A stretch of DNA of 64,000 nucleotides. Origin: Streptomyces griseomycini. Lineage in GTDB: Bacteria; Actinomycetota; Actinomycetes; Streptomycetales; Streptomycetaceae. The stretch is from assembly GCF_014203535.1 (NCBI RefSeq), contig NZ_JACHJI010000001.1, positions 744,001 through 808,000 on the forward strand, written 5' to 3'. The notes below the pieces were generated by a model. It searched no databases. It was given only the letters and a program-made list of their open reading frames with translations, and was not told the origin of the DNA. The position numbers were made by a program, and so were the translations under genes. Below, in pieces: positions 53,881 through 62,852 of this stretch; within the stretch, counting starts at the first letter, position 1, and each line of letters opens with the position of its first letter.

Positions 53881-55089
53881 GTGGACGCACAGGACGCGCA
53901 CGACGCGCAGGGCACGGCCGGGAGACTGCGGGCGATCAGCGACGAGTTGTCGGATCGTTTCTACGAGCGTGCCGACGTGGTGCGGACGCTGGTGGTGACG
54001 CTGCTGGCCGGGCAGCACTCGCTGGTGCTCGGCCCGCCCGGAACGGCGAAGTCCGAGATGGCCCGGGAGCTCACGGGCCGGATCGAGGGGGCGGCCTACT
54101 GGGAGATCCTGCTGTCGAAGTTCACCGCGCCGACGCGGATGTTCGGCCCCGTCGACGTCGCCGCGCTGGCCCGGGGCGAGTACCGCCAGGTCTACGAGGG
54201 CCGCGCCACGACCGCGCACGTCGCGTTCATCGACGAGATCTTCAAGTGCTCCACGGCGGCGCTGAACGAGACGCTCGGCTACCTCAACGAGCGGATCTAC
54301 CATCCCGAGAACGGCGGCGAACCGATCCGCTGCCCCCTGATCGGGGCCATCACGGCGAGCAACGAACTGCCCGGCGGGGAGGACTCGGCCGCGATCTACG
54401 ACCGGCTGCTGGTGCGGATCGAGGTCGGGTACCTGGAGGACCCCTCGAACTTCGCCGCGCTGGTCCGCTCCGCCGTCCACCGCCCGGTCGCCCCGGCCCG
54501 GACGACCGTCGGGCTGGCCGCGCTGCAGCACGCCGTGACCGAAGCCGTCCCGGCCGTGGACGTCCCCGACGCGATCGTGGACGCGGTGTGCACCCTGCGG
54601 GCCGCCCTGCGCCGCAAGGAACTCGTCGCCTCCGACCGCCGCTGGCGGCAGGCGGTGGGGCTGCTCCAGGCGTCCGCGTACCTCGACGGCCGTCCGGCGG
54701 TCGCCGAGAAGGACCTGTCGGTCCTGACCCACGTGCTGTGGGACTCCCCCGCCCAGCGCCCGACCGTCGAGCGCGAGGTGCTGCAGCTGGTCAACCCCGA
54801 CGCCAGGGAGGCGCTCGACCTGGCCGACGTCATCGAGGAACTGGAGGCCCAGCTCGACGCCATGGCCGGGCAGTCCCGCGAGGCGCTGAGCGAGTGGGTC
54901 ATCAAGAAGGCCCACCACCGGCTCGCCACGGCGGGGAAGCGACTGGAGCGGCTGCGCGAGGAGGCGGTGGGCGCCGGCCGTTCCACCACCGCCATCGACC
55001 GGGTCACCAACCGCCAGCGCGCCGTCCGCGCCCGCGTCCTCACCGAGGCCCTCGGCGTGGACGCGAGCATGGTGAAGGCCCAGCTCTGA
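53881..55089 (+). CDS. MoxR-type AAA+ ATPase (RavA-like)
   Basis: A 402-aa AAA+ chaperone-like ATPase. Walker A GPPGTAKSEM (about 51-60), Walker B VAFIDEIFK (about 114-122), sensor 1 ITASNELP and an arginine finger near IYDRLLVRIE. The region FGPVDVAALARGEY is characteristic of the RavA subgroup. The C-terminal third has long helices (EELEAQLDAMAGQSREAL). It would remodel a partner protein with the VWA protein encoded immediately downstream. AAGGAG precedes the GTG. Function in Streptomyces is not established. Confidence 0.88.
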   Translation: MDAQDAHDAQGTAGRLRAISDELSDRFYERADVVRTLVVTLLAGQHSLVLGPPGTAKSEMARELTGRIEGAAYWEILLSKFTAPTRMFGPVDVAALARGEYRQVYEGRATTAHVAFIDEIFKCSTAALNETLGYLNERIYHPENGGEPIRCPLIGAITASNELPGGEDSAAIYDRLLVRIEVGYLEDPSNFAALVRSAVHRPVAPARTTVGLAALQHAVTEAVPAVDVPDAIVDAVCTLRAALRRKELVASDRRWRQAVGLLQASAYLDGRPAVAEKDLSVLTHVLWDSPAQRPTVEREVLQLVNPDAREALDLADVIEELEAQLDAMAGQSREALSEWVIKKAHHRLATAGKRLERLREEAVGAGRSTTAIDRVTNRQRAVRARVLTEALGVDASMVKAQL

Positions 55090-55115
55090 GCACCGGGCAC
55101 GGGGGCACCGGGAGC

Positions 55116-56753
55116 ATGGGGACCACGGGCGGAACACCGCACCGGCCCGACGGGTCGGCGGGCCGGGCCGGGACTTGGCCGAGCCCGTCCGCCGCCGTTC
55201 CCGGACGGCACACCGCGGCCGTGGCCGCGGACCCGTTCGACCGGATCGCGTGGCGCGACACCTACGAGCAGGCGGCCGGGCTGCGCGAGCTGGCCGAGGA
55301 GCTCGGCCGGCACCACGCCCGCGCCTCCGACCTCCTGGCCGACGTGTTCCTGGCCGCCTACACGGCCGACCCTCGGTTGCGCGGGCGCGCGGAGATGGAC
55401 CCCTCCCGGCTGGTCGACCACCTGGTCGTCACCTCGCTGGTGGAGTCACCGGACTTCGCCGAGCTGCGCCGGGAGACGGTCGGCGACCCCTACGCCGCCG
55501 CCATGGCCGTGCTCGCCCAGGCCACCGCGCTGCGCGGGCTGCTCGAACGCTCCCGGGACGCCCGGGAGCGGGCCGAACGGGCGGAGCGGGCCCGGCAGGA
55601 CGCCGAGGACGCGGCGGCCGCCGTGGACGGGGCGCTCCGGCAGGCCGCCGGCGGGGCGGAGCGGTCCGATGGGGACGGCACCGTGCCGGCCCGGGCCGCC
55701 GACGCCGTCCGGGAGGCGGGCGAGGCCGCCGAAGCCGCCGCGGTCGCCGCGCGACGGGCCGCCCAGGAGGCCGCGCAGGCCCTCGCGGCTGCGGTTCCCG
55801 GTGTCCGGACCGCCGCGCGGAACGCGGTGGCGAAGGCCGCCCGGACCGTGCGGGAGGAGGCCGCGCTGATGCGGGCGTGGGGCGTCGGCCCCGGAGAGCT
55901 GGAGCGGATGCCGTTCGAGCAGCGCGCCCGGCTCGCCGAGCGGCTGCGCACCGGCCGTCTCGCCCGGTGGGCCGAGCTGATCGGCCGGTTCCGGCAGATG
56001 GCCGACGGCGAGCGCGCCCGCAAGGTGGAGAACGCCACCGGGGAGCTGGTCGGCGTCACGCTCGGCGACGACCTGTCCCGCGTGATCCCCTCCGAGCTGG
56101 CGGGCCTCGGCCTGCCCGAGCTGCGCGCGGTGTTCGCCGCGCGCTACGCCGCCGGGGAGCTGATGCTCTACGACAGCCGGGGAGAGCGGGCCACCGGCAA
56201 GGGCGCCGTCATCGCGTGCGTGGACACCTCGCACTCCATGTACGCGGAGGGGCCCGGCGGGATCACCCGGGAGGCGTGGTCCAAGGCCTGTGCCCTGGCA
56301 CTGCTGGACCAGGCCCGCCACGCCGGGCGCGACTTCGTCGGCATCCTGTTCTCCGCCGCCGGCAGGCTGCGGGTCTTCCGCTTCCCGGCCGGCGAGGACG
56401 CCGGCGTCGACCGGGTCGTCGACTTCGCGGAGACCTTCCTCGGCGGCGGCACCAGCTTCCAGACGCCGCTGTCGGCGGCCGGTGAGCTGCTGGCGGAGGA
56501 GTTCGACGACGCCGGCCGCATGCGCGGCGACATCGTGCTGATCACCGACGAGGAGTGCGGCGTCACCGAGGAGTGGATGCGCGGCTGGAACGACGCCAAG
56601 CACCGGCTGGGCTTCCGGGTCTTCGGCGTGGCCGTCGGCGTCCCGCGCGCCGACGGGGCCGGCTCGGCCCTGGAGGCCCTGTGCGACAACCTCCGCTCCG
56701 TCGCGGACCTCACCGACGTCCACGCCGCCGCCGACCTCTTCCGCGTGATCTGA
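55116..56753 (+). CDS. VWA-domain protein (ViaA-like partner of the MoxR ATPase)
   Basis: A 545-aa protein with a disordered first 35 residues, an N-terminal helical domain, a long Ala/Arg/Glu-rich coiled coil (about 145-255), and a C-terminal von Willebrand factor A domain whose metal site is CVDTSHSMYAEG (DxSxS, about 369), with TSFQTPL (Thr) and ITDEECG completing it. The order helix-rich part then VWA is that of E. coli ViaA, which binds RavA. It follows the ATPase by 26 bp. The ATG has only a poor ribosome binding site; a start near VAADPFDR is possible. Confidence 0.85.
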   Translation: MGTTGGTPHRPDGSAGRAGTWPSPSAAVPGRHTAAVAADPFDRIAWRDTYEQAAGLRELAEELGRHHARASDLLADVFLAAYTADPRLRGRAEMDPSRLVDHLVVTSLVESPDFAELRRETVGDPYAAAMAVLAQATALRGLLERSRDARERAERAERARQDAEDAAAAVDGALRQAAGGAERSDGDGTVPARAADAVREAGEAAEAAAVAARRAAQEAAQALAAAVPGVRTAARNAVAKAARTVREEAALMRAWGVGPGELERMPFEQRARLAERLRTGRLARWAELIGRFRQMADGERARKVENATGELVGVTLGDDLSRVIPSELAGLGLPELRAVFAARYAAGELMLYDSRGERATGKGAVIACVDTSHSMYAEGPGGITREAWSKACALALLDQARHAGRDFVGILFSAAGRLRVFRFPAGEDAGVDRVVDFAETFLGGGTSFQTPLSAAGELLAEEFDDAGRMRGDIVLITDEECGVTEEWMRGWNDAKHRLGFRVFGVAVGVPRADGAGSALEALCDNLRSVADLTDVHAAADLFRVI

Positions 56754-57005
56754 CGGCGCCGGCCCGGCCGCTTCGCGCACCGCCCCGTTCCCCGGGGCGT
56801 CCGAGGACGCGCGGTTCGTCGCGGACGCCGGCCCGCGGCGCGGCGTCGGGGCACGTGCCGGCGGAACCTTCCGGGCCGCTCGTCCGACCGGACGACGAAC
56901 TGCCGATGACGCCGTTGGCGTGACGTTTCGCCCCGGCCGCAACCGGGGCGGGCGCGGCCGGCCTCCTGTCCCGCAGAACCGACACCCCTGGGTGAGGAGA
57001 CCGAC

Positions 57006-57263
57006 ATGACCGCCACCGCTTTCGAGTACGGCCCGCACCACGCCGCCTGCGACCGCGACTACCTGCTGGCCCCTCCGAACCCGGCCCACCGTCTCGACGT
57101 CACCATCGCCCCGCGCGACCGCCGGCGGCTGGAACTCCAGGCCGCCCTCACCGCGGCCGGCATCCCGCCGCGCCCCGAGGACCGCGAGGCCATCGACAGC
57201 CTCAGCGCCCTGTCCGCCGGCATCAACACCACCATCCAGCGCTGGCTGCACCACACGCTCTGA
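57006..57263 (+). CDS. Small hypothetical protein
   Basis: An 85-aa acidic/basic mixed protein (TATAFEYGPHHAACDRDYLL at the start), mostly helical, with GAGGAG about eight bases before the ATG and typical codon bias. No domain recognised. It is an orphan between the VWA gene and the converging response-regulator gene. Confidence 0.65.
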   Translation: MTATAFEYGPHHAACDRDYLLAPPNPAHRLDVTIAPRDRRRLELQAALTAAGIPPRPEDREAIDSLSALSAGINTTIQRWLHHTL

Positions 57264-57287
57264 CGGGCGCGGGCCCTCCCCCGCGTG

Positions 57288-57950
57288 TCACCGGCTCCCC
57301 GGTGCCACCAGCCCCGACTCGTACGCCACGATCACCAGCTGGGCCCGGTCCCGTGCCCCCAGCTTGCCCATGATCCGGCTGACGTGGGTCTTCGCCGTGA
57401 GCGGGCTCAGCCCCAACGACTCGGCGATCTCGGTGTTGTTGAGCCCGCGCGCGACCAGCGTGAGCACCTCCCGCTCGCGGTCCGACAGGCACTCGGGGCC
57501 GGCGGTCGCCGGCGGGGACGGGCTGCGCAGGAACCGCTCGACCAGCCGTGCCGTGGGGCCCGGCGAGAGCAGGGCCTCGCCGGCCGCGACCGTGCGGACG
57601 CCGTCCAGGAGTTCGGCGGGCCTGGTGTCCTTGACCAGGAAGCCGGAGGCGCCGGCGCGCAGCGCGTCCACGATGTTCTCGTCGGTGTCGTAGGTGGTGA
57701 GGACGAGGACCTTCACCCCGGCGAGGTCGTCGTCGGCCGCGATGCGGCGGGTGGCCTCGATGCCGTCGAGGTCGGGCATGCGGATGTCCATGACGACGAG
57801 GTCGGCGCGCTCGCTGCGGGCCAGCTCCACCGCCTGGCGGCCGGTGGCCGCCTGGCCGACGACCTCCATGTCGGGCGCCGACTCGACGAGCATCGCGAAC
57901 GCCTCGCGCACGAGGGTCTGGTCGTCGGCGAGCAGCACTCGGATGGTCAT
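57288..57950 (-). CDS. NarL/LuxR-type response regulator
   Basis: A 220-aa two-component regulator. The receiver domain has Asp10, phospho-acceptor Asp55 (LVVMDIRMPD), the Thr and the Lys (FLVKDTRPAE, about 104). The output domain is a LuxR helix-turn-helix: CLSDREREVLTLVARGLNN, then EIAESLGLSPLTAKTHVSRI. Its ATG overlaps the stop of the histidine kinase gene by four bases, so the pair is coupled. The upstream MMPL exporter is a plausible target. Confidence 0.93.
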   Translation of the reverse strand: MTIRVLLADDQTLVREAFAMLVESAPDMEVVGQAATGRQAVELARSERADLVVMDIRMPDLDGIEATRRIAADDDLAGVKVLVLTTYDTDENIVDALRAGASGFLVKDTRPAELLDGVRTVAAGEALLSPGPTARLVERFLRSPSPPATAGPECLSDREREVLTLVARGLNNTEIAESLGLSPLTAKTHVSRIMGKLGARDRAQLVIVAYESGLVAPGSR

Positions 57951-59245
57951 CCGCTTCCCTCCGCGGTCGTGACGGAACCGGTCGGGGTCGAAGGAGGGGT
58001 CGAAGGTGTCAGCGGCAGGGTCGCCCGCACGTGGAAACCGCCCCCCGCGCGCGCCCCGGCGTCGAGTGTGCCACCCACGCTGCGCGCCCGTTCCCGCATG
58101 CCGACCAGCCCGAACCCGGGGGTGCCGCCGGGCACGGGACCGGTGCCGTCGTCGGTGACGGACAGGTGCAGGGCGCCGTCCTCCTCGCGCAGGTCGATGC
58201 GGACGGACGGTTCGGGGCCGGCGTGGCGGACGGCGTTGGTCAGCGCCTCCTGCAGGATGCGGTAGGCGGCGGCGCCGACGGCGGGCGGGACCGCGCCGAA
58301 CCGGACGGTCCGCTCGACGCGGGCGCCCGCGAGGCGCGCGGCCTCCACCAGGTCGGGTACGCCGTCGAGGCCGGGCAGCGGGCCGCGGGCGTCCCCGGAG
58401 CCGTGGTCCCGGAGCACCTCCAGCGTCGTACGGAGTTCGCCGCGCGCCGTCCGGCACGTCTCGGCGATGTCGTCGAGGGCCTTGGCGACGGTCTCCCGGT
58501 CGAGCCGCTCGGGGTCGGCGGCCAGGACGTGCGCGGCGACGGAGGTCTGCACGCCGATGAGCGTGATGCTGTGGGCGAGCAGGTCGTGCAGGTCGCGGGC
58601 GATGCGCAGGCGTTCCTCGGCGACCCGGCGGCGGGCCTCCTCCTCGCGGGTGCGTTCGGCGCGCACGGCGCGTTCGACGATCGCGGCGACGTACTGGCGG
58701 TAGAAGCGGACGTCGACGCCCAGGAAGAGCACGGCGATGACCCAGCCGGTGATGCGCAGCAGTTCCACGAACCCGTCGGGGTTGGTGAGCGCGTTCAGGG
58801 TCAGGGTCACGCCGATGACGCCGGAGCCGACGAGCAGCGTGCGGCGCGGCGTGCCGGTCGCCGCGACGGTGTACAGGGCCACCATGGAACCGGCGACGGG
58901 TGCGGCGTGGTTGTGGTCGAGCGCGTGGTAGGGCGCGATGCAGGCCAGGGCGAGCAGCAGCACGGTCAGCGGCCGGCGGCGTCGCCACGCCAGCGGCACG
59001 TGGCCGGCGAGCAGCAGCGCCCAGCCGGGCGCGTCGGGTCTGCCGCCGTGGTCGACGAGCAGCGCGACCGCGACGGCGGTGACGGCGAGGAAGGCCGCCA
59101 GCAGCGCGTCGTTGCGGACGGCGTGCGGGGCGGTCAGGGGGTCGCGGTTGACCGCCGCCATGACCCGCTCGCCGATGCCGGGCCGTCCGGGCGTCGCGGT
59201 CGGTGGCGGGCGGTCCGCCGTCGTCGTTGCCTGCACGGGGTTCAT
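57947..59245 (-). CDS. Sensor histidine kinase, HisKA_3 family
   Basis: A 432-aa membrane kinase with about six helices in residues 45-190 and little extracellular loop, so it probably senses within the membrane. The phospho-acceptor is the His in IARDLHDLLAHSITLIG (about 218), and the ATP-binding domain has LQEALTNAVRHA and TPGFGLVGMRERARSVGG. The C-terminal tail is Pro/Thr-rich. AGGAGG touches the ATG at 59245, too close to work well, so a start near MAAVNRDPL (28 codons on) should be considered. Partner of the adjoining response regulator. Confidence 0.88.
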   Translation of the reverse strand: MNPVQATTTADRPPPTATPGRPGIGERVMAAVNRDPLTAPHAVRNDALLAAFLAVTAVAVALLVDHGGRPDAPGWALLLAGHVPLAWRRRRPLTVLLLALACIAPYHALDHNHAAPVAGSMVALYTVAATGTPRRTLLVGSGVIGVTLTLNALTNPDGFVELLRITGWVIAVLFLGVDVRFYRQYVAAIVERAVRAERTREEEARRRVAEERLRIARDLHDLLAHSITLIGVQTSVAAHVLAADPERLDRETVAKALDDIAETCRTARGELRTTLEVLRDHGSGDARGPLPGLDGVPDLVEAARLAGARVERTVRFGAVPPAVGAAAYRILQEALTNAVRHAGPEPSVRIDLREEDGALHLSVTDDGTGPVPGGTPGFGLVGMRERARSVGGTLDAGARAGGGFHVRATLPLTPSTPPSTPTGSVTTAEGSG

Positions 59246-59257
59246 CCTCCTGGAGGA

Positions 59258-59286
59258 GGGCGTCCCTCCGGGAGGGAGGGACGCCC
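59258..59286 (-). terminator. Terminator-like hairpin after the MMPL gene
   Basis: A perfect 12-bp stem (59258-59269 with 59275-59286) with a 5-nt loop between the MMPL stop and the kinase start on the same strand, so the exporter and the two-component genes are probably separate or partly separate transcripts. Confidence 0.7.
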
Positions 59287-59305
59287 CTTCGTCGTCACAC
59301 CGGTG

Positions 59306-61381
59306 CTACACCGGCTCCGGCTGCCGCTCCCGCCGTACCGGTTCGGGGGCCCGGGAGAGCCGGCCCGGCCACCACACCCGGCGCCGCAGGGCGACGCTCG
59401 CGCTGGTGACGAGGTAGGTGCGGACGAGGAAGGTGTCCAGCAGGACGCCGACCGCGATGACGAAGCCCAGTTCGACGAGCTGCACCATCGGCATGTTGGT
59501 GAGCACCGCGAAGGTGGCCGCGAGGACGAGCCCGGCGGAGGCGACGACCCCGCCGGTGGTGCGCAGCGCGGTGAGCGCGGCCTCGGCGGGTTCGGTGCCC
59601 TTCAGGGACTCCTCGCGCATGCGGTGCATGAGGAAGATGCCGTAGTCGACGCCCAGCGCCACCAGGAAGACGAAGGACAGCAGCCCCAGACCCGGGTCCG
59701 TGCCCTCGAAGCCGAGGAGCGGCCCGAAGACGAGCCCGCCGATGCCGAGGGCGGCGCCCCACACGGCGACGACGGCGGCGACCAGGAGCAGCGGCGCGAC
59801 CAGGGACCGCAGCAGGGCGACGAGGACGAGCAGCACGGACAGCAGCACGATCGGCACGACGATCGTCGTGTCGCGGGCGTTGGTGTCCTTCAGGTCGATC
59901 TGCTCGGCGCTGGGGCCGCCGACGTAGGAGCCGTCGAGGTTCTCGCGCAGGGCCTCGATGGTGGCGGTCTCCCCGGCCGACTGGGGCGGGGCGGCGGCGA
60001 TGACCGTGATCTCGGTCCAGCCCCCGCCGCTGCGGCCCCGCTCGGCGCTCTCCACGCCCCGGGTGTCGCGTGCGGCGGCGAGGGCGGCGTCGGCGCGGTC
60101 GGTGGGGGCGATGACGCTGATGGGCTGGGTGCCGCGTTCCGGGTAGGCGGCGGCGAGGGTCTCCATCGCGGCGACCGCCTCGGGCCTGGAGGTGAAGGAG
60201 TCCTCCTGCTTGAGGGCTCCGGGCAGGTTCAGCGCGCCCAGGGCGAGCGCGCCGAGCAGGACGGCACCGCCCGCGAGGACGGCGAGGGGCCGGCGCCCGG
60301 CGGAGCCGCCCATGGCGGTGAACAGGGAGCGGCGGGCCCTGGGGGTGCTGCCGTAGCGGGGGACGAGCGGCCAGAAGACGCGGCGGCCGAGCAGGACGAG
60401 GATCGCCGGCAGCAGGGTCAGCATGGCGGCCAGCGCGCACAGCACGCCGACGGTGCCGAGCGGGCCCATGCCCCGGCTGGAGTTGAGGTCGGCGGCGAGC
60501 AGGCACAGCAGTCCGGCGGCGACGGTGCCGGAGGAGGCGAGCACGGCGGGGCCGCAGCCGCGCAGCGCGGCGGCCATGGCGTCGTACGGCCGCTCGACGC
60601 GACGCAGTTCCTCGCGGTAGCGGGAGACGAGCAGCAGCGCGTAGTCGGTGCCCGCGCCGAAGACGAGGATCGTCATGATGCCGGAGGACTGGCCGGACAC
60701 CGGGGTGCCGAACCACTGGTTGAGGCCGTAGGCGACGCCCATCGACAGGTAGTCGGCCAGCCCCGCGACGGCGAGCGGGACGAGCCACAGGAACGGGCTG
60801 CGGTAGATCAGGATCAGCAGCAGGGCGACGACGGCGGCGGTGGTGTAGAGCAGCGGTCCGTCGAGGGAGTCGTAGACCTCGGCGGCGTCGGTGGCGAGCG
60901 CGCCCGCCCCGCCGACCTCGACGCTCAGCCCGTCGCCGCCCCGGGCGACGTCCCGCACGGCGTTCACGAGCGCGTCGCGGGCCTCCTCGTCCTGGCCGGG
61001 CTCGGTGCTGGCCACCGGGTACATCAGGGTGGTGCCGTCCTCGGACGGCACGGCGGCCGGCCGGCCGGTGAGCGTGTGGGCGCCGGCGATCTCGGCGATC
61101 TGGTCGGCGGCGGTGGCCCTGTCGGCGGCGGTCAGGCCGCCGTCGCGGTGGTAGACGACGACCATCTCGGTGGCCTCGCCGCCGGGCAGCCGGTCCTGGA
61201 TCTTCGCGACCTGGGTGGAGTCGGCGCTCGCCGGCAGGTAGTCGACGGCCCGGTCGCGTTGTACGTCCGACAGCTTCGAGGCGAACGGCGAGGCGAGCGC
61301 CAGTACGGCGACCCACAGCCCGAGCACCAGCCAGGGCACGGCTCGCCGTCGCCCCGGACTCCTTGTCCCTGCGGCCCCCAT
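59306..61381 (-). CDS. MMPL/RND family membrane exporter
   Basis: A 691-aa transporter with twelve helices: one, a periplasmic-type domain (about 38-175), five, a second large loop (about 390-500) and six more. LVFGAGTDYALLLVSRYREEL (two parts) and FLVALGVDYGIFLMHRMREE carry the GxxxDY proton-relay motifs of the family in both halves. MMPL proteins export lipids, siderophores or drugs. GGAGGGAG lies before the ATG. The neighbouring two-component system on the same strand is its likely regulator. Confidence 0.92.
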   Translation of the reverse strand: MGAAGTRSPGRRRAVPWLVLGLWVAVLALASPFASKLSDVQRDRAVDYLPASADSTQVAKIQDRLPGGEATEMVVVYHRDGGLTAADRATAADQIAEIAGAHTLTGRPAAVPSEDGTTLMYPVASTEPGQDEEARDALVNAVRDVARGGDGLSVEVGGAGALATDAAEVYDSLDGPLLYTTAAVVALLLILIYRSPFLWLVPLAVAGLADYLSMGVAYGLNQWFGTPVSGQSSGIMTILVFGAGTDYALLLVSRYREELRRVERPYDAMAAALRGCGPAVLASSGTVAAGLLCLLAADLNSSRGMGPLGTVGVLCALAAMLTLLPAILVLLGRRVFWPLVPRYGSTPRARRSLFTAMGGSAGRRPLAVLAGGAVLLGALALGALNLPGALKQEDSFTSRPEAVAAMETLAAAYPERGTQPISVIAPTDRADAALAAARDTRGVESAERGRSGGGWTEITVIAAAPPQSAGETATIEALRENLDGSYVGGPSAEQIDLKDTNARDTTIVVPIVLLSVLLVLVALLRSLVAPLLLVAAVVAVWGAALGIGGLVFGPLLGFEGTDPGLGLLSFVFLVALGVDYGIFLMHRMREESLKGTEPAEAALTALRTTGGVVASAGLVLAATFAVLTNMPMVQLVELGFVIAVGVLLDTFLVRTYLVTSASVALRRRVWWPGRLSRAPEPVRRERQPEPV

Positions 61382-61559
61382 GAGACGGGTCTCCCTCCGG
61401 TCGGATGTCTGGGTCGGTCTCCAGACTCCCGGCGCCGAGGGGGCGGCACGTCGGGCGTGAGGGCGAGTTGCGGGGTACTGCGCGGGGCGGTGCGGGGGGC
61501 TGGGTTGCTCCCGGGGGAGTAAGCGGGATCGCTCCGGGGAACGACCCCGCCCGCTCCGC

Positions 61560-62747
61560 TCAGCCCCTGTCGACCATCCAGGTGCCGTCCTCCTCGTCGT
61601 CGACCCGCACCTCCAGTTCGCGCAGGCTCATGCCGGCCTCCCAGAGTTCCCTGAAGCGCTTCATCCGGTCCTGGACGTGGTCCGGGCGGGCGATGAGCCG
61701 GGTCCTGATGTTGACGTCGCGCAGGTCCTGGTCGATCTCGAAGGACACCGCCTCGTCGTAGACGATGAAGTCGTTGGTGGTGCCGCGCAGCAGGTGCGGC
61801 GGCAGTTCCGGCAGGACCGCCACGCGCACCTCGATGTGCAGCACCTCCTGCTCCTCGCACAGCCGCAGCAGCCGGTCGTCCAGTTCCCGCGCGCTCTCCA
61901 GCAGGAACAGCCGCCGTACCGGCACCCCGTGCTCGACGATCGCCTCGTGCTGGGCGTGGAGGTAGCGGCTGGCGGGCTCGCTGTTCCAGAACCCCCGGTC
62001 GACGGAGGTGCTGGTGGCGCAGATGGACTCCTCCGCGGCGCGGGTGAGGGTGAGCATCCAGTCGTGGTTCTCTCCGGGGCACTCCGCGGTCAGGGTGGTG
62101 AGGTCCGTCATGTACCCGATCACCCGCTGCATCTCCAGGCGGACGAAGGTGGACAGGATCGGGGGGCCGGGCGCCAGGACCTCGGCGAAGTTGGTGGCCA
62201 GGTCGGGCACCGCGTCGATGCGGACCCGGTCCAGCACCGGGCGGGGTTCGGCGGGCCGGGCCGTCTCGGCGAGGCGGTTCTCGACGAACCGCTTCACGTC
62301 CTCGGCGTGCCGGGCCAGGTCGCTCCGCAGGTCGTCGTGGCGCCGCAGCCCGTCCCGTACGGTGGCGGCGGTCTCGGCCAGCAGGCGCTCCGTCCGCCGG
62401 GTCCGTTCCTCCGCCGTCCGGTCCGGTGCGAGGAGGTGCTGGACGGCCACCGCGGCGGCGGCGCAGAGTCCGGCGGCGGCGAGCTGCCGCGCCGGTCCGT
62501 CCTCCGGGCTCAGCAGCGCGGCGGCGCCCCAGGCGAGGAGGCCGAGGACGAGGCCGACCAGCAGTCGGCGCGGCCACGGGGCCGGGGCGGCGTCCCGGTC
62601 CGGCCCCGTGGCCGCGAGGGCTGCCGGCGGCCGGTCCGGGGCGGGTGCCGTGCGGGACGGGTCCTGCGGACCGGGGATCGTCCGGTCGCCCGCGCGGTCG
62701 GGCGGGCCCGCCGTGTCTTCGGGCTGGGGTGACTGTGCCGTGCTCAT
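61560..62747 (-). CDS. Membrane-anchored protein of unknown function, DUF-type C-terminal domain
   Basis: A 395-aa protein. The first 60 residues are Pro/Asp/Ala-rich, then two close helices (about 60-107: LLVGLVLGLLAWGAAALL and QLAAAGLCAAAAVAVQHLL), a helical stretch (ERTRRTERLLAETAATVRDG) and a C-terminal globular domain with ICATSTSVDRGFWNSEPASR, VPVRRLFLLESARELDD and FIVYDEAVSFEIDQDLRD. The last domain resembles phospholipase-D-like or signal-transduction DUFs seen in Streptomyces, but no HKD motif is present. GGGGGAG eight bases before the ATG supports the start. It precedes nothing obvious. Confidence 0.7.
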   Translation of the reverse strand: MSTAQSPQPEDTAGPPDRAGDRTIPGPQDPSRTAPAPDRPPAALAATGPDRDAAPAPWPRRLLVGLVLGLLAWGAAALLSPEDGPARQLAAAGLCAAAAVAVQHLLAPDRTAEERTRRTERLLAETAATVRDGLRRHDDLRSDLARHAEDVKRFVENRLAETARPAEPRPVLDRVRIDAVPDLATNFAEVLAPGPPILSTFVRLEMQRVIGYMTDLTTLTAECPGENHDWMLTLTRAAEESICATSTSVDRGFWNSEPASRYLHAQHEAIVEHGVPVRRLFLLESARELDDRLLRLCEEQEVLHIEVRVAVLPELPPHLLRGTTNDFIVYDEAVSFEIDQDLRDVNIRTRLIARPDHVQDRMKRFRELWEAGMSLRELEVRVDDEEDGTWMVDRG

Positions 62748-62852
62748 CTCGCTTCTCCCCCCGTTGGGATGCGCGTCGGTTCGGGGTGCGGGGATGTGCG
62801 TGGGGTCGGGCCGGGTCCGCTCGGGGCCGGTGGGCCGCTGGGGAGTGTCGGG

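Noticed and set aside
56754..57005. Possible gene between the VWA gene and the 85-aa gene
   Set aside because: Only frames without start signals or codon bias are present.
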